Source of the DNA: Martinezella hainanensis
Lineage (GTDB): Bacteria > Pseudomonadota > Alphaproteobacteria > Rhizobiales > Rhizobiaceae
NCBI RefSeq assembly: GCF_900094555.1
Contig: NZ_FMAC01000001.1
Location: 1,240,001 to 1,304,000 of the forward strand
Direction of reading: 5' to 3'
Length of the DNA: 64,000 bases
Shown: piece by piece, positions 18,058-27,668 of the stretch
How the letters are laid out: each line of letters starts with the position of its first letter
Position numbering within the stretch: position 1 is the stretch's first letter
The notes under the pieces: model-generated
Databases searched by the model: none
The model's input: the letters and a program-made list of their open reading frames with translations, nothing else
What the model was told of the DNA's origin: nothing
Made by a program: the position numbers and the translations under genes

Positions 18058-19611
18058 TTACGCCGCAAGTGCCGAAGCGCGTGGATGAACGAGGTGATCG
18101 CGAAGCACCGCGCCGGAGCGGTCGACTTCCTGCATCAGCACGTCGTAGCTCCAGAGATCGGCCAGGTGCTGCAACACGCGCTTGGCATCCATATCGTCGA
18201 GCATCGCGCCATTCAGCACGGTGTGCTTGACCAGTAGCCGCCGGTCGCCGGCAAGATCGACATCGACGATCTCGATATGCGGATCGATCCAGCCGACATC
18301 ATATTGCCGCGACAGCTCGCGTCGGATGCGCCGGTAGCCGCGCTCGTCATGAATGGCAGCGACCCTCAGCCCCTCTTCCTCCTCCGGATCGTCCGTCAGC
18401 TGGAACATGCGCATCTTGCGCATCAGGTGCGGACTGAGGAACTGCGCTACGAAGCTCTCGTCACGATAATTCGCCCAGAGGTCACGCAGCACCGCCATCG
18501 CATCGCCGGTGCCGGCAATCTCGGGGAACCACTGGCGATCCTCCTCTTCCGGCTTCGTCACGATGCGTTCGATATCCTGCATCATGGCAAAACCGATCGC
18601 ATAAGGGTTAAGGCCGGAATAGCGGGGATCGTTGAAGGTCGGCTGGAAAACCACATTGGTATGCGATTTCAGGAATTCCAGGAAATCGCCGTCGCCAATG
18701 CCGCCAAGCTCGTGCAGCCGCGTCATGATGCGATAGTGCACATAGGTCGCCGTGCCCTCGTTCATCACCTTGGTCTGGCTCTGCGGATAGAAATACTGCG
18801 CCACATGCCGCACGATGCGGATGATTTCGCGCTGCCAGGGCTTCAGACGCGGCGCCATCTTTTCCAGGAAATAGAGGATGTTCTCCTGCGGCAGACCGGC
18901 CAGCGAGCGTCGCCGCTCCAAGTCGAGATCGAGGGTCTTCTTGCCATGTCCGGTCGGAACCGTGCGCCAGAGATCGTTGAAGATCTTCTCATCATATTCG
19001 CGCCGCTCGCGCTCACGCTTCTCCTCGTCGCGCAGGTCCGGCGTCTTCTTGCCGGCATAGCGATGAACCCCATGCGACATCAGTGCATGCGCGGCATCCA
19101 GCGTACGCTCGACGGCGGCGTGGCCATAGCGCTCCTCGCAGCGCGCGATATAGCTCTTGGCGAAATTAAGGTAGTCGAGAATGCCTTCGGCATCGGTCCA
19201 GAGCTTGAAGAGGTAATTGTTCTTGAAGAAGTGATTGTGGCCAAAGGCGGCATGGGCGATGACCAGCGCCTGCATCGTCGCGCTATTCTCCTCCATCAGA
19301 TAGGAGATGCAGGGCGAACTGTTGATGACGATCTCATAGGCAAGCCCACGGAGGCCCTTGCGGTAGAAAGCCTCATGATGAGCGAAGTGCTTGCCGAAGG
19401 ACCAATGCTTGTAAAAGAGCGGCATGCCGATCGAGGAATAGACGTCGAGCATCTGCTCGGCGGTGATGATCTCGATCTGGTTGGGATAAACGTCGAGGCC
19501 AAGCTCGTTGATGGCGATCTTCTCGCAGGCATCGTGAATTCGCTGTATGGTGGTGAAATCCCAGTCCGCACCGTCGAAAAGCCGCTCCATCGATGCCTTT
19601 TTCGCCATCAT
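18058..19611 (-). CDS. SpoVR family protein (YcgB-like)
   Basis: A 517-residue cytoplasmic protein of the SpoVR/YcgB family, third gene of a prkA-yeaH-spoVR operon. Family hallmarks are DFTTIQRIHDACEKIA, the YPNQIEIITAEQMLD block, MPLFYKHWSFGKHF, and the YAYEIVINS-type motif (here LAYEIVINSSPC). NEGTATYVHYRIM and LNPYAIGFAMMQDIER follow. SpoVR was named from Bacillus spore-cortex formation; in non-spore-formers the module is linked to starvation and nitrogen stress, but the biochemical role is unknown. ATG at 19611 overlaps the upstream stop in ATGA; a second ATG follows immediately. Confidence 0.92.
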   Translation of the reverse strand: MMAKKASMERLFDGADWDFTTIQRIHDACEKIAINELGLDVYPNQIEIITAEQMLDVYSSIGMPLFYKHWSFGKHFAHHEAFYRKGLRGLAYEIVINSSPCISYLMEENSATMQALVIAHAAFGHNHFFKNNYLFKLWTDAEGILDYLNFAKSYIARCEERYGHAAVERTLDAAHALMSHGVHRYAGKKTPDLRDEEKRERERREYDEKIFNDLWRTVPTGHGKKTLDLDLERRRSLAGLPQENILYFLEKMAPRLKPWQREIIRIVRHVAQYFYPQSQTKVMNEGTATYVHYRIMTRLHELGGIGDGDFLEFLKSHTNVVFQPTFNDPRYSGLNPYAIGFAMMQDIERIVTKPEEEDRQWFPEIAGTGDAMAVLRDLWANYRDESFVAQFLSPHLMRKMRMFQLTDDPEEEEGLRVAAIHDERGYRRIRRELSRQYDVGWIDPHIEIVDVDLAGDRRLLVKHTVLNGAMLDDMDAKRVLQHLADLWSYDVLMQEVDRSGAVLRDHLVHPRASALAA

Positions 19612-20879
19612 CCGCTCCTTGTTTCCGCCGTCCGGCGCTGGAAGAGATCGTGGAAGACCGGATAGATCTGGCTGCGATCGCTGACACGCCGCATGGAAAG
19701 CACTGGCCAGCCCGCCTGCATCCGCTCGTAGAGCGACCAGATCGCCGAACCGGACGAAATCGCGACGCTGCGCGATTCCCCCACTTCGAGATAGGCGAAA
19801 TACTGGCAGACCGGCAGGATCTCGCTCGTCATCAGCGCTGCCGTCGTCGCATTGTCGGAATAGGCATTGTCGCCGTCCGACGCCTGCGCCGCATAGATAT
19901 TCCAGTCGGATGCCGGGAAGCGGTCGCGCACGATCCGCCGCATGGCCTCGAGCGCGCTCGAAACCTGGGTCCCGCCGGTCGCCGGGCTACGGAAGAAGGT
20001 CTCCTCGTCCACCTCTTCCGCCACATCAGTATGCCGGATGAAGACGATCTCGACGCGGCGATACTGCCGGGTCAGGAAGATGTAGAGCAGCATGTAGAAG
20101 CGCTTGGCGAGATCCTTCATGTGCTCCGTCATCGAGCCAGAGACGTCCATCAGGCAGAACATGACAGCCTGGGCCACCGGCTTCGGTTCATTCTCGAAGC
20201 GGCGATAGCGTATGTCGATCGGATCGATATAGGGAATGCGCCGGACCTTTGATTCCAGCCGCTTGATCTCGTCTTCGAGCTGTGCCCGGCGCTTCTCGTC
20301 GGTGCACTCCTCCGCCTCCTCGATGAGCTTTTCGACCGTCTCCGGTTTCGGACGATGCAGCGCGACGCGACGCATCATGGCGAGCCGCATCGTGCGGTTG
20401 ATGGCGAGATTGGCGGGTGATCCCGTCACCGAATAGCCTGAACGCACGGGATTGATCTGGTCGGCCGACATCAGGCGGCGCTTGGCAAGATCGGGCAATT
20501 CGAGATCGTCGAGGAAGAGATCGAGGAACTCGTCCCGCGTCAGGATGAAGCGGAAGGCATCCTCGCCGGATCCATCGCCGCCGGCGCGGGATTTGCCGCT
20601 ACCGCCTTCGGGCCGCGGCAGAATATCACCTTCGATGAAGTCTTTGTTACCGGGAAGAATATGTTCCTTCAGCCCTTCCGGGCCGCGATGGAACCGAGGC
20701 TCCTCGGTTCCATCTAGGGGAATGCTGATTTCGCCACCCTTCAGAATGTCCTGAATGTCGCGATTTTGAGAGGATTCATAGACCGCTCTCTGCACCAGCG
20801 CTTTTGCTCTTCGCAAAAATCGTTGACGATTTTCTAGACTTTTTCCGCCTGGGTTCAGGCGTCTGTCAACAATGTGCAT
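19608..20879 (-). CDS. YeaH/YhbH family VWA-domain protein
   Basis: A 423-residue protein, middle gene of the prkA module. The N-terminus IVDRRLNPGGKSLENRQRFLRR and the GGEISIPL / GNKDFIEGD blocks are family markers. A linker rich in glycine and glutamate follows. The C-terminal half contains a von Willebrand A-type domain with the metal-site motif DVSGSMTEH and the later GGTQVSSAL. Family members are phosphorylated or co-regulated with the PrkA kinase in enterics; no enzyme activity is established. It starts 18 bp after prkA ends and overlaps spoVR by 4 bp. Confidence 0.92.
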   Translation of the reverse strand: MHIVDRRLNPGGKSLENRQRFLRRAKALVQRAVYESSQNRDIQDILKGGEISIPLDGTEEPRFHRGPEGLKEHILPGNKDFIEGDILPRPEGGSGKSRAGGDGSGEDAFRFILTRDEFLDLFLDDLELPDLAKRRLMSADQINPVRSGYSVTGSPANLAINRTMRLAMMRRVALHRPKPETVEKLIEEAEECTDEKRRAQLEDEIKRLESKVRRIPYIDPIDIRYRRFENEPKPVAQAVMFCLMDVSGSMTEHMKDLAKRFYMLLYIFLTRQYRRVEIVFIRHTDVAEEVDEETFFRSPATGGTQVSSALEAMRRIVRDRFPASDWNIYAAQASDGDNAYSDNATTAALMTSEILPVCQYFAYLEVGESRSVAISSGSAIWSLYERMQAGWPVLSMRRVSDRSQIYPVFHDLFQRRTAETRSG

Positions 20880-20897
20880 TCCTTCTTCCTTGGTGGC

Positions 20898-22844
20898 TCA
20901 TCCCGCCTGTTTCACACGCATGTACCATTCCACAAGCCGCCGGACTTGACGCTCGGTATAGCCCCGCGCGACCATCCGTTCGACGAATTCACCATGTTTC
21001 TTCTCCGTCTCGCCATCCTTCTTGGACCCGAACGAGATGACGGGCAGAAGGTCCTCGACCTGGGAGAACATCCGCTTTTCGATGACCTCGCGGATCTTCT
21101 CATAGCTGGTCCAGGACGGATTCTTGCCGCCATGGCTCGCCCGTGCCCGCAGGCAGAACTTGACGACCTCGTTGCGGAAATCCTTCGGGTTGGCGATACC
21201 AGCCGGCTTTTCGATCTTTGTGAGCTCCTGGTTCAGAAGCTCGCGGTCGAGAAGCTGGCCCGTGTCGGGATCCTTGAAGTCCACATCCTCGATCCAGGCG
21301 TCGGCATAGTCGACATAGCGATCGAAAAGGTTCTGGCCATAATCCGCATAGGATTCCAGATAGGCTTTCTGGATCTCGTTGCCGATGAACTCCGCATAGC
21401 GCGGCCCCAGTTCGCTCTTGATGAATTCGATATAGAGCTTTTCGGTTTCAAGCGGCAGCTGTTCCCGGCGGATCGCCTGCTCCAGCATGTACATCAGATG
21501 CACCGGATCGGCGCCGACCTCAGTCGTGTCGTAGTTGAAGGTCGCCGCCAGCACCTTGAAGGCAAAACGGGTGGAAGCTCCGTCCATGCCTTCGTCGACA
21601 CCGGCCGAGTCGCGATATTCCTGCACGCTGCGCGCTCTCGGATCGGTCTCCTTCAGGCTCTCGCCGTCATAGACCCGAAGCTTGGAGAAGGCGGTCGAAT
21701 TCTCGTGCTTGGAAAGCCGCGTCAGAACCGTGAAGCGGGCGAGCGTCTCCAGGGTCGACGGCGCGCAGGGCGCGTCGCTGAGTTCGGATTCCTCGATCAG
21801 CTTCTCGTAGATCTTCTGCTCTTCGGTGACCCGCAGGCAATAAGGCACCTTCACGACACAGATGCGGTCGATGAATGCCTCATTGTTCTTGTTGGCCTTG
21901 AATGTCTGCCATTCCGACTCGTTTGAGTGAGCTAATATGATGCCCGAGAAGGGTATTGCACCGATGTTTTCCGTACCGATGTAATTGCCTTCCTGCGTCG
22001 CCGTCAGCAGCGGGTGCAGCATCTTGATCGGCGCCTTGAACATTTCGACGAATTCGAGAATGCCCTGATTGGCGCGGTTCAATGCACCGGAGTAGCTGTA
22101 GGCATCCGGATCGTTCTGCGCGAGACTTTCGAGCTTGCGGATATCCACCTTGCCGACCAGCGAGGAGATGTCCTGGTTGTTCTCGTCGCCCGGTTCCGTC
22201 TTGGCGACGGCAATTTGCCGCAATCTTGAGGGTTGCAGCCTGACGACGCGGAAGCGCGAGATATCACCTTCGAACTCTTCCAGCCGCTTCAGGCACCAAG
22301 GGCTCATGAGCCCGGTCAGACGGCGGCGGGGAATGCCGTAGCGCTCCTCGATCATCGGCCCCATGGTGACCGGATCGAACAGACTGAGCGGACTTTCAAA
22401 GACCGGGCTCAGCTCGTTGCCAGCCTTGAGGACATAGATGGGATGGACTTCCATCAATGATTTCAACCGCTCAGCAAGCGATGACTTGCCGCCGCCGACA
22501 GGCCCGAGCAGATAGAGGATCTGCTTGCGCTCCTCCAGCCCCTGGGCCGCATGGCGGAAGAAGGCGACGATGCGTTCGATCGTCTCTTCCATGCCGAAAA
22601 AGCCCGAAAAAGCTGGATAAGTCCGGATGGTCCGGTTCATGAAGATACGCCCAAGCCTAGTGTCCTTGGCCGTATCGATCAGCAGCGGTTCACCCATGGC
22701 TGCCAGTAGCCGCTCCGCCGCATTGGCGTACATGAGCGGGTCATCCCGGCACGCTTCCAGGTATTCGGAGAATGACATCTCGACTTCGCGCCGTGCTTCA
22801 AAAGTACGGGCGAACGTGTTGAACAGAACATCGTTGTTTAACAT
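20898..22844 (-). CDS. prkA: PrkA-type AAA+ serine protein kinase
   Basis: A 648-residue protein (YeaG/PrkA family). It has an N-terminal AAA+ domain with Walker A GPVGGGKSS at residues 114-122, and a C-terminal PrkA kinase-like domain. RIFMNRTIRTYPAF and the FGMEETIERIV block before Walker A are conserved in the family. Further markers are the AHSNESEWQTF and FIDRICVVKVPYCLRVTEEQ sensor region. Bacillus PrkA phosphorylates serine on a 60 kDa protein; E. coli YeaG supports survival in nitrogen starvation and is under RpoS/NtrC-type control. It is the first gene of the three-gene operon and has a 337 bp leader region. Confidence 0.93.
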   Translation of the reverse strand: MLNNDVLFNTFARTFEARREVEMSFSEYLEACRDDPLMYANAAERLLAAMGEPLLIDTAKDTRLGRIFMNRTIRTYPAFSGFFGMEETIERIVAFFRHAAQGLEERKQILYLLGPVGGGKSSLAERLKSLMEVHPIYVLKAGNELSPVFESPLSLFDPVTMGPMIEERYGIPRRRLTGLMSPWCLKRLEEFEGDISRFRVVRLQPSRLRQIAVAKTEPGDENNQDISSLVGKVDIRKLESLAQNDPDAYSYSGALNRANQGILEFVEMFKAPIKMLHPLLTATQEGNYIGTENIGAIPFSGIILAHSNESEWQTFKANKNNEAFIDRICVVKVPYCLRVTEEQKIYEKLIEESELSDAPCAPSTLETLARFTVLTRLSKHENSTAFSKLRVYDGESLKETDPRARSVQEYRDSAGVDEGMDGASTRFAFKVLAATFNYDTTEVGADPVHLMYMLEQAIRREQLPLETEKLYIEFIKSELGPRYAEFIGNEIQKAYLESYADYGQNLFDRYVDYADAWIEDVDFKDPDTGQLLDRELLNQELTKIEKPAGIANPKDFRNEVVKFCLRARASHGGKNPSWTSYEKIREVIEKRMFSQVEDLLPVISFGSKKDGETEKKHGEFVERMVARGYTERQVRRLVEWYMRVKQAG

Positions 22845-23181
22845 GGCGCCTCGGTTAGCTTGCTATTGCAATAAACGCCGGCTTTTACGAGATCACTTTA
22901 TCCCGCTGTATCTAAAGTGCGGTATGACTCGCTTCGAATCAATAGGTGATCTGTCAATAATTCGTACGCTTGATTCCAAATGTCATCAATATCTTGATGG
23001 GGTCATGCACCGAATTAATGAAACACAACCTTAGGATTGTTGTGACCACGCAACACACGCTTTTGGTTACACAACTTCAGTCGACGCGTCAGCCGCGTAT
23101 TCTTGCAAATACACGATCTCGGCGAAGAATTGGTCGAAGCCAGCGTCAGGCTTCATTGTCCGCATGAATGGGGAGAAAAGA
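22845..23181. other. Intergenic region upstream of prkA
   Basis: No convincing gene. The stretch is AT-richer than its neighbours and must contain the prkA promoter, reading leftward. I looked for a sigma-54 site (GG-N10-GC) and found only a GG-N8-GC near-miss around 22870, which is not acceptable. A short open frame at 22970-23167 has no recognisable features. Confidence 0.4.
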
Positions 23182-23257
23182 TGGTGCCCAGAGCCGGAAT
23201 CGAACCAGCGACACGCGGATTTTCAATCCGCTGCTCTACCAACTGAGCTATCTGGGC
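23182..23257 (-). tRNA. tRNA-Phe (GAA)
   Basis: A complete 76-nt cloverleaf on the minus strand. The acceptor stem is GCCCAGA paired with TCTGGGC. The D-arm holds AGCTCAGTTGGTAGAGC, the anticodon stem is GCGGA/TCCGC with loop TTGAAAA (anticodon GAA), and the T-loop is GGTTCGATTCC. The CCA end is encoded (TGG at 23182-23184). It lies upstream of the yacG-to-murA block. Confidence 0.97.
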
Positions 23258-23453
23258 ATCCGAGCTTCGCGTCAAAGGAAGAGCCTTGAGAGGCGCTGGG
23301 CGGTTGGTTCGCCCCGGAAGCGAGCGGGGTTATAGCATCTTGTTCGGCCATGTCCAGCCGCAAATGACTCTTTTTTGACAGGAAATCGAATTTTGCCAAT
23401 TCACAAATAAAATGAAAGGCTTCGCGAGACAGAGCCCCTCTGGAAAAGCACAT

Positions 23454-23669
23454 TCAGTCCTGATCCGAGCCGTCGGCCTTCGTCTCATCCTCGGTGACGG
23501 GGATGGCATAGGAGCCATTGAGCCACCGCGAGAGATCGACGGAGCGGCAGCGATCCGAGCAGAATGGATAGTGTTCACGCAATGAAGGACGGCCGCATTC
23601 AGGACAGGGACGCGTCTTGCGCAGCGGCTCGACCTTCGAACCGACCTTGATCTCTTCAGCCTTCGTCAT
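23454..23669 (-). CDS. yacG: DNA gyrase inhibitor YacG (zinc-binding)
   Basis: A 71-residue zinc-ribbon protein. The ligands are CPECG and CSDRC, the exact CxxC / CxxxC pattern of YacG, followed by the DLSRWLNGSYAIP signature. In E. coli YacG binds GyrB and inhibits gyrase. The start ATG 23667-23669 has GGA eight bases upstream and lies 5 bp after the maf stop; an ATG at 23690 would overlap maf by 16 bp. It is last in the minus-strand block that includes maf. Confidence 0.88.
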   Translation of the reverse strand: MTKAEEIKVGSKVEPLRKTRPCPECGRPSLREHYPFCSDRCRSVDLSRWLNGSYAIPVTEDETKADGSDQD

Positions 23670-23674
23670 GAGCT

Positions 23675-24295
23675 TTATCCTTCCTGCCATCCGGCGTGGA
23701 CATCGAATCCTTCGCCTGCGAGCAGCAGCATGGTCTCATAAAGCGGCAATCCGACGACGTTGGTGTAGGAGCCGACGAGCTTCTGCACGAAGGAGCCGGC
23801 AAGGCCCTGAATGCCATAAGCGCCCGCCTTGCCGCGCCATTGGCCGGAGGCGAGATACATTTCGATATCGCGGCCGGAAAGCCGCTTGAAACGCACCTTG
23901 GTTTCCACGACCTTCTGACGGGCCTTGCGATCCGGCGTAATCAGGCAGATGCCGGTATAGACGACATGGCCGCGGCCGGAGAGCAGATGCAGAGCCGCAG
24001 CCGCCTCATCGACGAACTCCGCCTTCGGCAGGATGCGCCGTCCGACGGCGACGACCGTATCGGCCGAAAGGATATAGCTCCCCTGCCAGGCGGCATCGCT
24101 CTTGATCGCCGCGAATGCCGCATCGCCCTTCTCGGCCGAAAGCCGCCGCGCCAGCGAGCGCGGATGCTCCGATTTTTTCGGCGTCTCGTCGATATCCATC
24201 GGCATGAGACGCGCGGGCTCGATGCCTGACTGGTGCAGGAGCTCAACGCGACGCGGCGATCCGGAGGCCAGTATCAGCTTGTGTTTCAACGCCAT
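23675..24295 (-). CDS. maf: Maf-family nucleotide pyrophosphatase
   Basis: A 206-residue Maf protein that hydrolyses non-canonical or pyrimidine nucleoside triphosphates to monophosphates. The family signature [18 protein letters not shown] is at the N-terminus, [14 protein letters not shown] holds catalytic residues, and KAGAYGIQG follows near residue 160. ATG 24295 is used because GAGG precedes it; an ATG 18 bp upstream has no ribosome-binding site. It is followed at once by yacG and preceded by infA. Confidence 0.92.
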   Translation of the reverse strand: MALKHKLILASGSPRRVELLHQSGIEPARLMPMDIDETPKKSEHPRSLARRLSAEKGDAAFAAIKSDAAWQGSYILSADTVVAVGRRILPKAEFVDEAAAALHLLSGRGHVVYTGICLITPDRKARQKVVETKVRFKRLSGRDIEMYLASGQWRGKAGAYGIQGLAGSFVQKLVGSYTNVVGLPLYETMLLLAGEGFDVHAGWQEG

Positions 24296-24374
24296 CAGAC
24301 CTCGACCTGTCATGCGGGAATGAGAACCGGCTTTAGAGCATGACCGACGATCGGCAGCTCCAACGAGCGGCTGA

Positions 24375-24593
24375 TTACTTGAAACGGTAGGTGATGCGGC
24401 CTTTGGTCAGGTCGTAAGGGGTCATTTCCACCAGCACCTTGTCGCCGGCCAGAACGCGGATGCGGTTCTTTCGCATGCGGCCCGCGGTGTGGGCAATGAT
24501 CTCGTGCTCGTTTTCCAGCTTCACGCGAAAGGTCGCGTTCGGCAGGAGTTCGGTGACGACACCGGGAAATTCGAGGACTTCTTCTTTCGGCAT
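24375..24593 (-). CDS. infA: Translation initiation factor IF-1
   Basis: A 72-residue S1/OB-fold protein that binds the ribosomal A site with IF-2 and IF-3 during initiation. The sequence [17 protein letters not shown], then [18 protein letters not shown] and [15 protein letters not shown], is nearly universal IF-1; the C-terminus is [13 protein letters not shown]. Length is exactly that of alphaproteobacterial IF-1. Residue 2 is proline where alanine is usual, which is harmless variation. It precedes maf in the block. Confidence 0.97.
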   Translation of the reverse strand: MPKEEVLEFPGVVTELLPNATFRVKLENEHEIIAHTAGRMRKNRIRVLAGDKVLVEMTPYDLTKGRITYRFK

Positions 24594-24736
24594 TAAAGCT
24601 TCTTTTCCTGTCGGTTGGGGCCGGCGCCCATGCCAAAAAAGCGAGGGTCGCCGGAAATTTGCGCGGAAACTACACAATCATCGCGGTTTTGTGAACCTCG
24701 TTGATAAGGGTTTCTGCATTTGTTTCATTCGCAGCT

Positions 24737-25228
24737 CTAAAGCGAGCCGCGATGTTCCACCAGCCTGCTCTCGATCAGGCCGAGAAGATAGTCCCTCACG
24801 CCACGATAGGCGTCCAGAACCTGCTCGCGTGTTCCGTCCGTCGCAGAAGGGTCCATCGTCGGCCAATAGATGACATCGACGGCGTTCGCCCGCGTCAATT
24901 CAAGGGCGGCATGATGCGCCTCGGGAGACAGCGTGATGATGACATCGAAGAAATCATCCTCCAGCTCTTCGAGGGTCTGCGGCTGGCGGCGGCCGAGCGA
25001 GAGGCCGATTTCAGCCAGCACGACATCGACGAAGGGATTGCGCTCGCCGGCCCGCACGCCCGCCGAGGCGATATAGGTGCCCTGCGGCAGCATGCTGCGG
25101 GCCATCGCCTCGGCCATGGGCGAGCGGATGGCGTTCAGCCCGCACATGAAGAGGATGGCGCCGGGGGATTTGCCCCCGGGCGACCTGCCATTGTGCTCGA
25201 TCGCCTGCGGCTCGTCCATATCAGTCAC
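24737..25228 (-). CDS. Low-molecular-weight phosphatase family protein
   Basis: A 163-residue protein with the LMW-PTP/ArsC-like fold. The P-loop is C29-GLNAI-R35-S, a correct CX5R, but it departs from the usual C-x-GN-x-CRS. The general-acid aspartate lies in MDPSATDG near residue 130. An N-terminal tail of about 20 residues (glycine and proline rich) precedes the domain. It overlaps the UPF0262 gene by 4 bp. The atypical P-loop is shared, as I recall, by relatives at this locus in other rhizobia; whether the substrate is a phosphotyrosine or arsenate is unknown. Confidence 0.82.
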   Translation of the reverse strand: MTDMDEPQAIEHNGRSPGGKSPGAILFMCGLNAIRSPMAEAMARSMLPQGTYIASAGVRAGERNPFVDVVLAEIGLSLGRRQPQTLEELEDDFFDVIITLSPEAHHAALELTRANAVDVIYWPTMDPSATDGTREQVLDAYRGVRDYLLGLIESRLVEHRGSL

Positions 25229-25698
25229 CCGCGCCAGTGGAGCACGCAGACGAGCGTGAAAAGCCGGCGCGCCGTATCGAAATCCACGCTGATCTTGCCG
25301 TTCAGCCGGTCCATCAATGTCTGGGAGCCTTCGTTGTGGATGCCGCGCCGGCCCATGTCGATCGCTTCGATGCGGCTGGGGGTGGCCGAGCGGATCGCCT
25401 CGTAATAGCTCTCGCAGATCATGAAGTAGTCCTTCACGATGCGGCGGAACGGGGTCAGCGACAGAATATGGGTGGCGACGACGCCACCGTCTTCCGTGCG
25501 GATGTCGAAGACCAGCTTCTGCTCGACCAGCGACAGGTTGAGCAGATAAGGGCCGCCTTGGTGACCTGCGGGCTCGAAGCTGTTTTCCTCGATCAGGTCG
25601 AAGATGGCGACGGCGCGCTCATGCTCGACATCGGGCGTCGAGCGGCCGATCGTGTCATCCAGGACCACATCGCTCAGCCGGAAGACGCCCTTGGCCAT
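25225..25698 (-). CDS. UPF0262 family protein
   Basis: A 157-residue protein of unknown function restricted to alphaproteobacteria. Markers are [20 protein letters not shown] near the N-terminus, the [19 protein letters not shown] helix and the C-terminal [18 protein letters not shown]. No membrane segment or catalytic motif is visible. It lies 3 bp after hisD and overlaps the phosphatase gene by 4 bp, so it is cotranscribed with both. Confidence 0.9.
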   Translation of the reverse strand: MAKGVFRLSDVVLDDTIGRSTPDVEHERAVAIFDLIEENSFEPAGHQGGPYLLNLSLVEQKLVFDIRTEDGGVVATHILSLTPFRRIVKDYFMICESYYEAIRSATPSRIEAIDMGRRGIHNEGSQTLMDRLNGKISVDFDTARRLFTLVCVLHWRG

Positions 25699-25701
25699 GC
25701 C

Positions 25702-27000
25702 TTACCCCTCGAGATTGAGGCGGATCGCGACCGATCGCGCATGTGCATCCAGCCCCTCGGAATTGGCAAGCGCGATTGCGGCCGGCCCGAGTGCGCGAAG
25801 CTGCTCCGACCCCAGCCGGAGAATAGACGTGCGCTTGACGAAATCCAGCACGGAAAGCCCGGAGGAAAAGCGCGCGGAGCGCGCCGTCGGCAACACATGG
25901 TTCGAACCGCCGACATAGTCGCCGATCACTTCCGGCGTATGGCGGCCAACGAAGATCGCGCCGGCATTGCGCACGCCTGAAAGCAGCGGCTCGGGATCAT
26001 CGACCGCAAGTTCGAGGTGCTCGGCCGCGATGCGGTTGGCGAGCGGAATGGCTTGTCTCAAGTCCGAAACCAGGATGACCGCGCCGAAATCCCGCCAGCT
26101 CGTTGCCGCCGTCTGCGCGCGGCTGAGCTGCTTCAGCTGCCGCTCGACCGCCGCGTCCACGGCCTTGCCGAATTCGGCATCGTCGGTAATGAGGATCGAT
26201 TGCGCGCTTTCGTCATGCTCGGCCTGGGCGAGCAGATCGGCGGCGATCCAGTCCGGATCGTTGTTCCTGTCGGCGATGACAAGCACTTCCGACGGGCCGG
26301 CGATCATGTCGATGCCGACGGTGCCGAAGACCTGACGCTTGGCCGCGGCCACATAGGCATTGCCGGGGCCGGTGATCTTGTAGACCGGCTGGATCGTCTC
26401 GGTGCCATAGGCGAGCGCCGCAATCGCCTGCGCGCCGCCGATGCGGTAGATTTCCTCGACGCCGGCCATGCGGGCCGCCGCAAGCACGGCCGGATTGACG
26501 GCACCGCCTGTGGCCGGCACGACGATGACGATGCGGTCGACACCGGCGACCTTGGCCGGCACGGCATTCATCAGCACCGAGCTCGGGTAGCTCGCCGTGC
26601 CGCCGGGCACATAGAGGCCGACGGCCTCGATCGCCGTCCAGCGCGACCCCAGGCCGACGCCGAGATCGTCCTCGTAGATATCGTCCTTCGGCAGCTGCCG
26701 GCGGTGATGCGATTCGATGCGGGTGGCGGCAACCTTCAGCGCGCCAAGCACTTCGGCCGGCACGGCCTCGATCGCCGCGTCGATTTCGGCTTCGCTGACG
26801 CGCATCGGCGTCACAGTGAAATCGACGCCGTCGAACTTTTTGGAATAGTCCGCAAGGGCGGCATCGCCGCGTGCCCGCACATCATCGATAATGCCGCGCA
26901 CGACGGCATTCACGTCCTCGGACACTTCCCGCTTGGTCGTCAGGAATGCGGCGAACTGCTGCTCGAACCCTTCCGACGCCTGATCCAGCCAGATAGCCAA
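25702..27000 (-). CDS. hisD: Histidinol dehydrogenase
   Basis: A 432-residue zinc enzyme that oxidises L-histidinol to L-histidine in two NAD-dependent steps, the last of histidine synthesis. Family features in order are GLYVPGGTASYPSSVLMNAVPAKVA, the KITGPGNAYVAAAKRQVFG block, IDMIAGPSEVLVIAD, and LLAQAEHDESAQ with metal-site residues. NRIAAEHLEL and the C-terminal ARSVAIRLN follow. Length is normal. It follows DUF2948 by 58 bp and is the only his gene in the window, as is usual in rhizobia, where hisD stands apart from the main his clusters. Confidence 0.96.
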   Translation of the reverse strand: MAIWLDQASEGFEQQFAAFLTTKREVSEDVNAVVRGIIDDVRARGDAALADYSKKFDGVDFTVTPMRVSEAEIDAAIEAVPAEVLGALKVAATRIESHHRRQLPKDDIYEDDLGVGLGSRWTAIEAVGLYVPGGTASYPSSVLMNAVPAKVAGVDRIVIVVPATGGAVNPAVLAAARMAGVEEIYRIGGAQAIAALAYGTETIQPVYKITGPGNAYVAAAKRQVFGTVGIDMIAGPSEVLVIADRNNDPDWIAADLLAQAEHDESAQSILITDDAEFGKAVDAAVERQLKQLSRAQTAATSWRDFGAVILVSDLRQAIPLANRIAAEHLELAVDDPEPLLSGVRNAGAIFVGRHTPEVIGDYVGGSNHVLPTARSARFSSGLSVLDFVKRTSILRLGSEQLRALGPAAIALANSEGLDAHARSVAIRLNLEG

Positions 27001-27058
27001 AACTGATATTCCCTTCCATCGAGGCCGCCTTCAGCGGCCAAATGCAACCGTTACAAGC

Positions 27059-27502
27059 CTATTCGCCGGCGTCCGGATGTCGAGGCTTATGGGCCGTTTC
27101 CCATGCACCGCCGATATCCGCAAGCTGAGCCTCGATACATTCGACATCGAGCGCGATCGTGGCATTGGCGGCAAGAGCAAGCTCGATCGTGCCGTCGGGC
27201 CCCTCACCCTTCTGCTCGAAGCGGATGGCGAGCAGCGACAGCACTTCATCGCGGTTGCGCCGGTCGATGCCGTTCGAACGCACGGCCTGCACGCGCTTGA
27301 ACACCAGCGCGGAACGATGGCGTTCGTAAGGCTTGCTGCGCTGATCCGACTGCTCCCAGACGAAACGGTTGGCTGCGAGCGAAAACTGCTCCTGCTTCGG
27401 CGCAAAGGACATGTCGCCGACCTTGAAGACGCTATCCTGCATATAGGCAGAGATGACATCCAGATCATCGGTGTCGAGTGCCATTAGCTTGAGATCGCTC
27501 AT
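27059..27502 (-). CDS. DUF2948 family protein
   Basis: A 147-residue protein of unknown function found in alphaproteobacteria between murA and hisD. It begins MSDLKLMALDTDDLDVISAYMQDSVFKVGDM and contains FAPKQEQFSLAANRFVWE. The C-terminal part is dominated by an acidic helix (LDVECIEAQLADIGG). The start is ATG 27500-27502; an open extension of 66 codons upstream is not family-like. No motif suggests an activity. Confidence 0.88.
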   Translation of the reverse strand: MSDLKLMALDTDDLDVISAYMQDSVFKVGDMSFAPKQEQFSLAANRFVWEQSDQRSKPYERHRSALVFKRVQAVRSNGIDRRNRDEVLSLLAIRFEQKGEGPDGTIELALAANATIALDVECIEAQLADIGGAWETAHKPRHPDAGE

Positions 27503-27668
27503 TCGTCCTTTATCCCTAATCGCGCCATCAGAACGCCCGGCAAGCACGATTGCCGAGGTTTCTCCATTCTGGACATAAAATGCGAGCGCAAAAGACGCAA
27601 CCGAAGAAAACGGGCTTGCCCGCTCTCTTGGCGTCATCTGACGGAATTGAGACATGCCCGACAAAATT

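Noticed and set aside
22856..22900. Possible sigma-54 promoter for prkA
   Set aside because: The GG and GC elements are 8 bp apart instead of 10, and the flanking consensus is absent.
22970..23167. A 65-codon frame between prkA and tRNA-Phe
   Set aside because: No ribosome-binding site, unusual composition and no recognisable features; it lies in the prkA upstream region.
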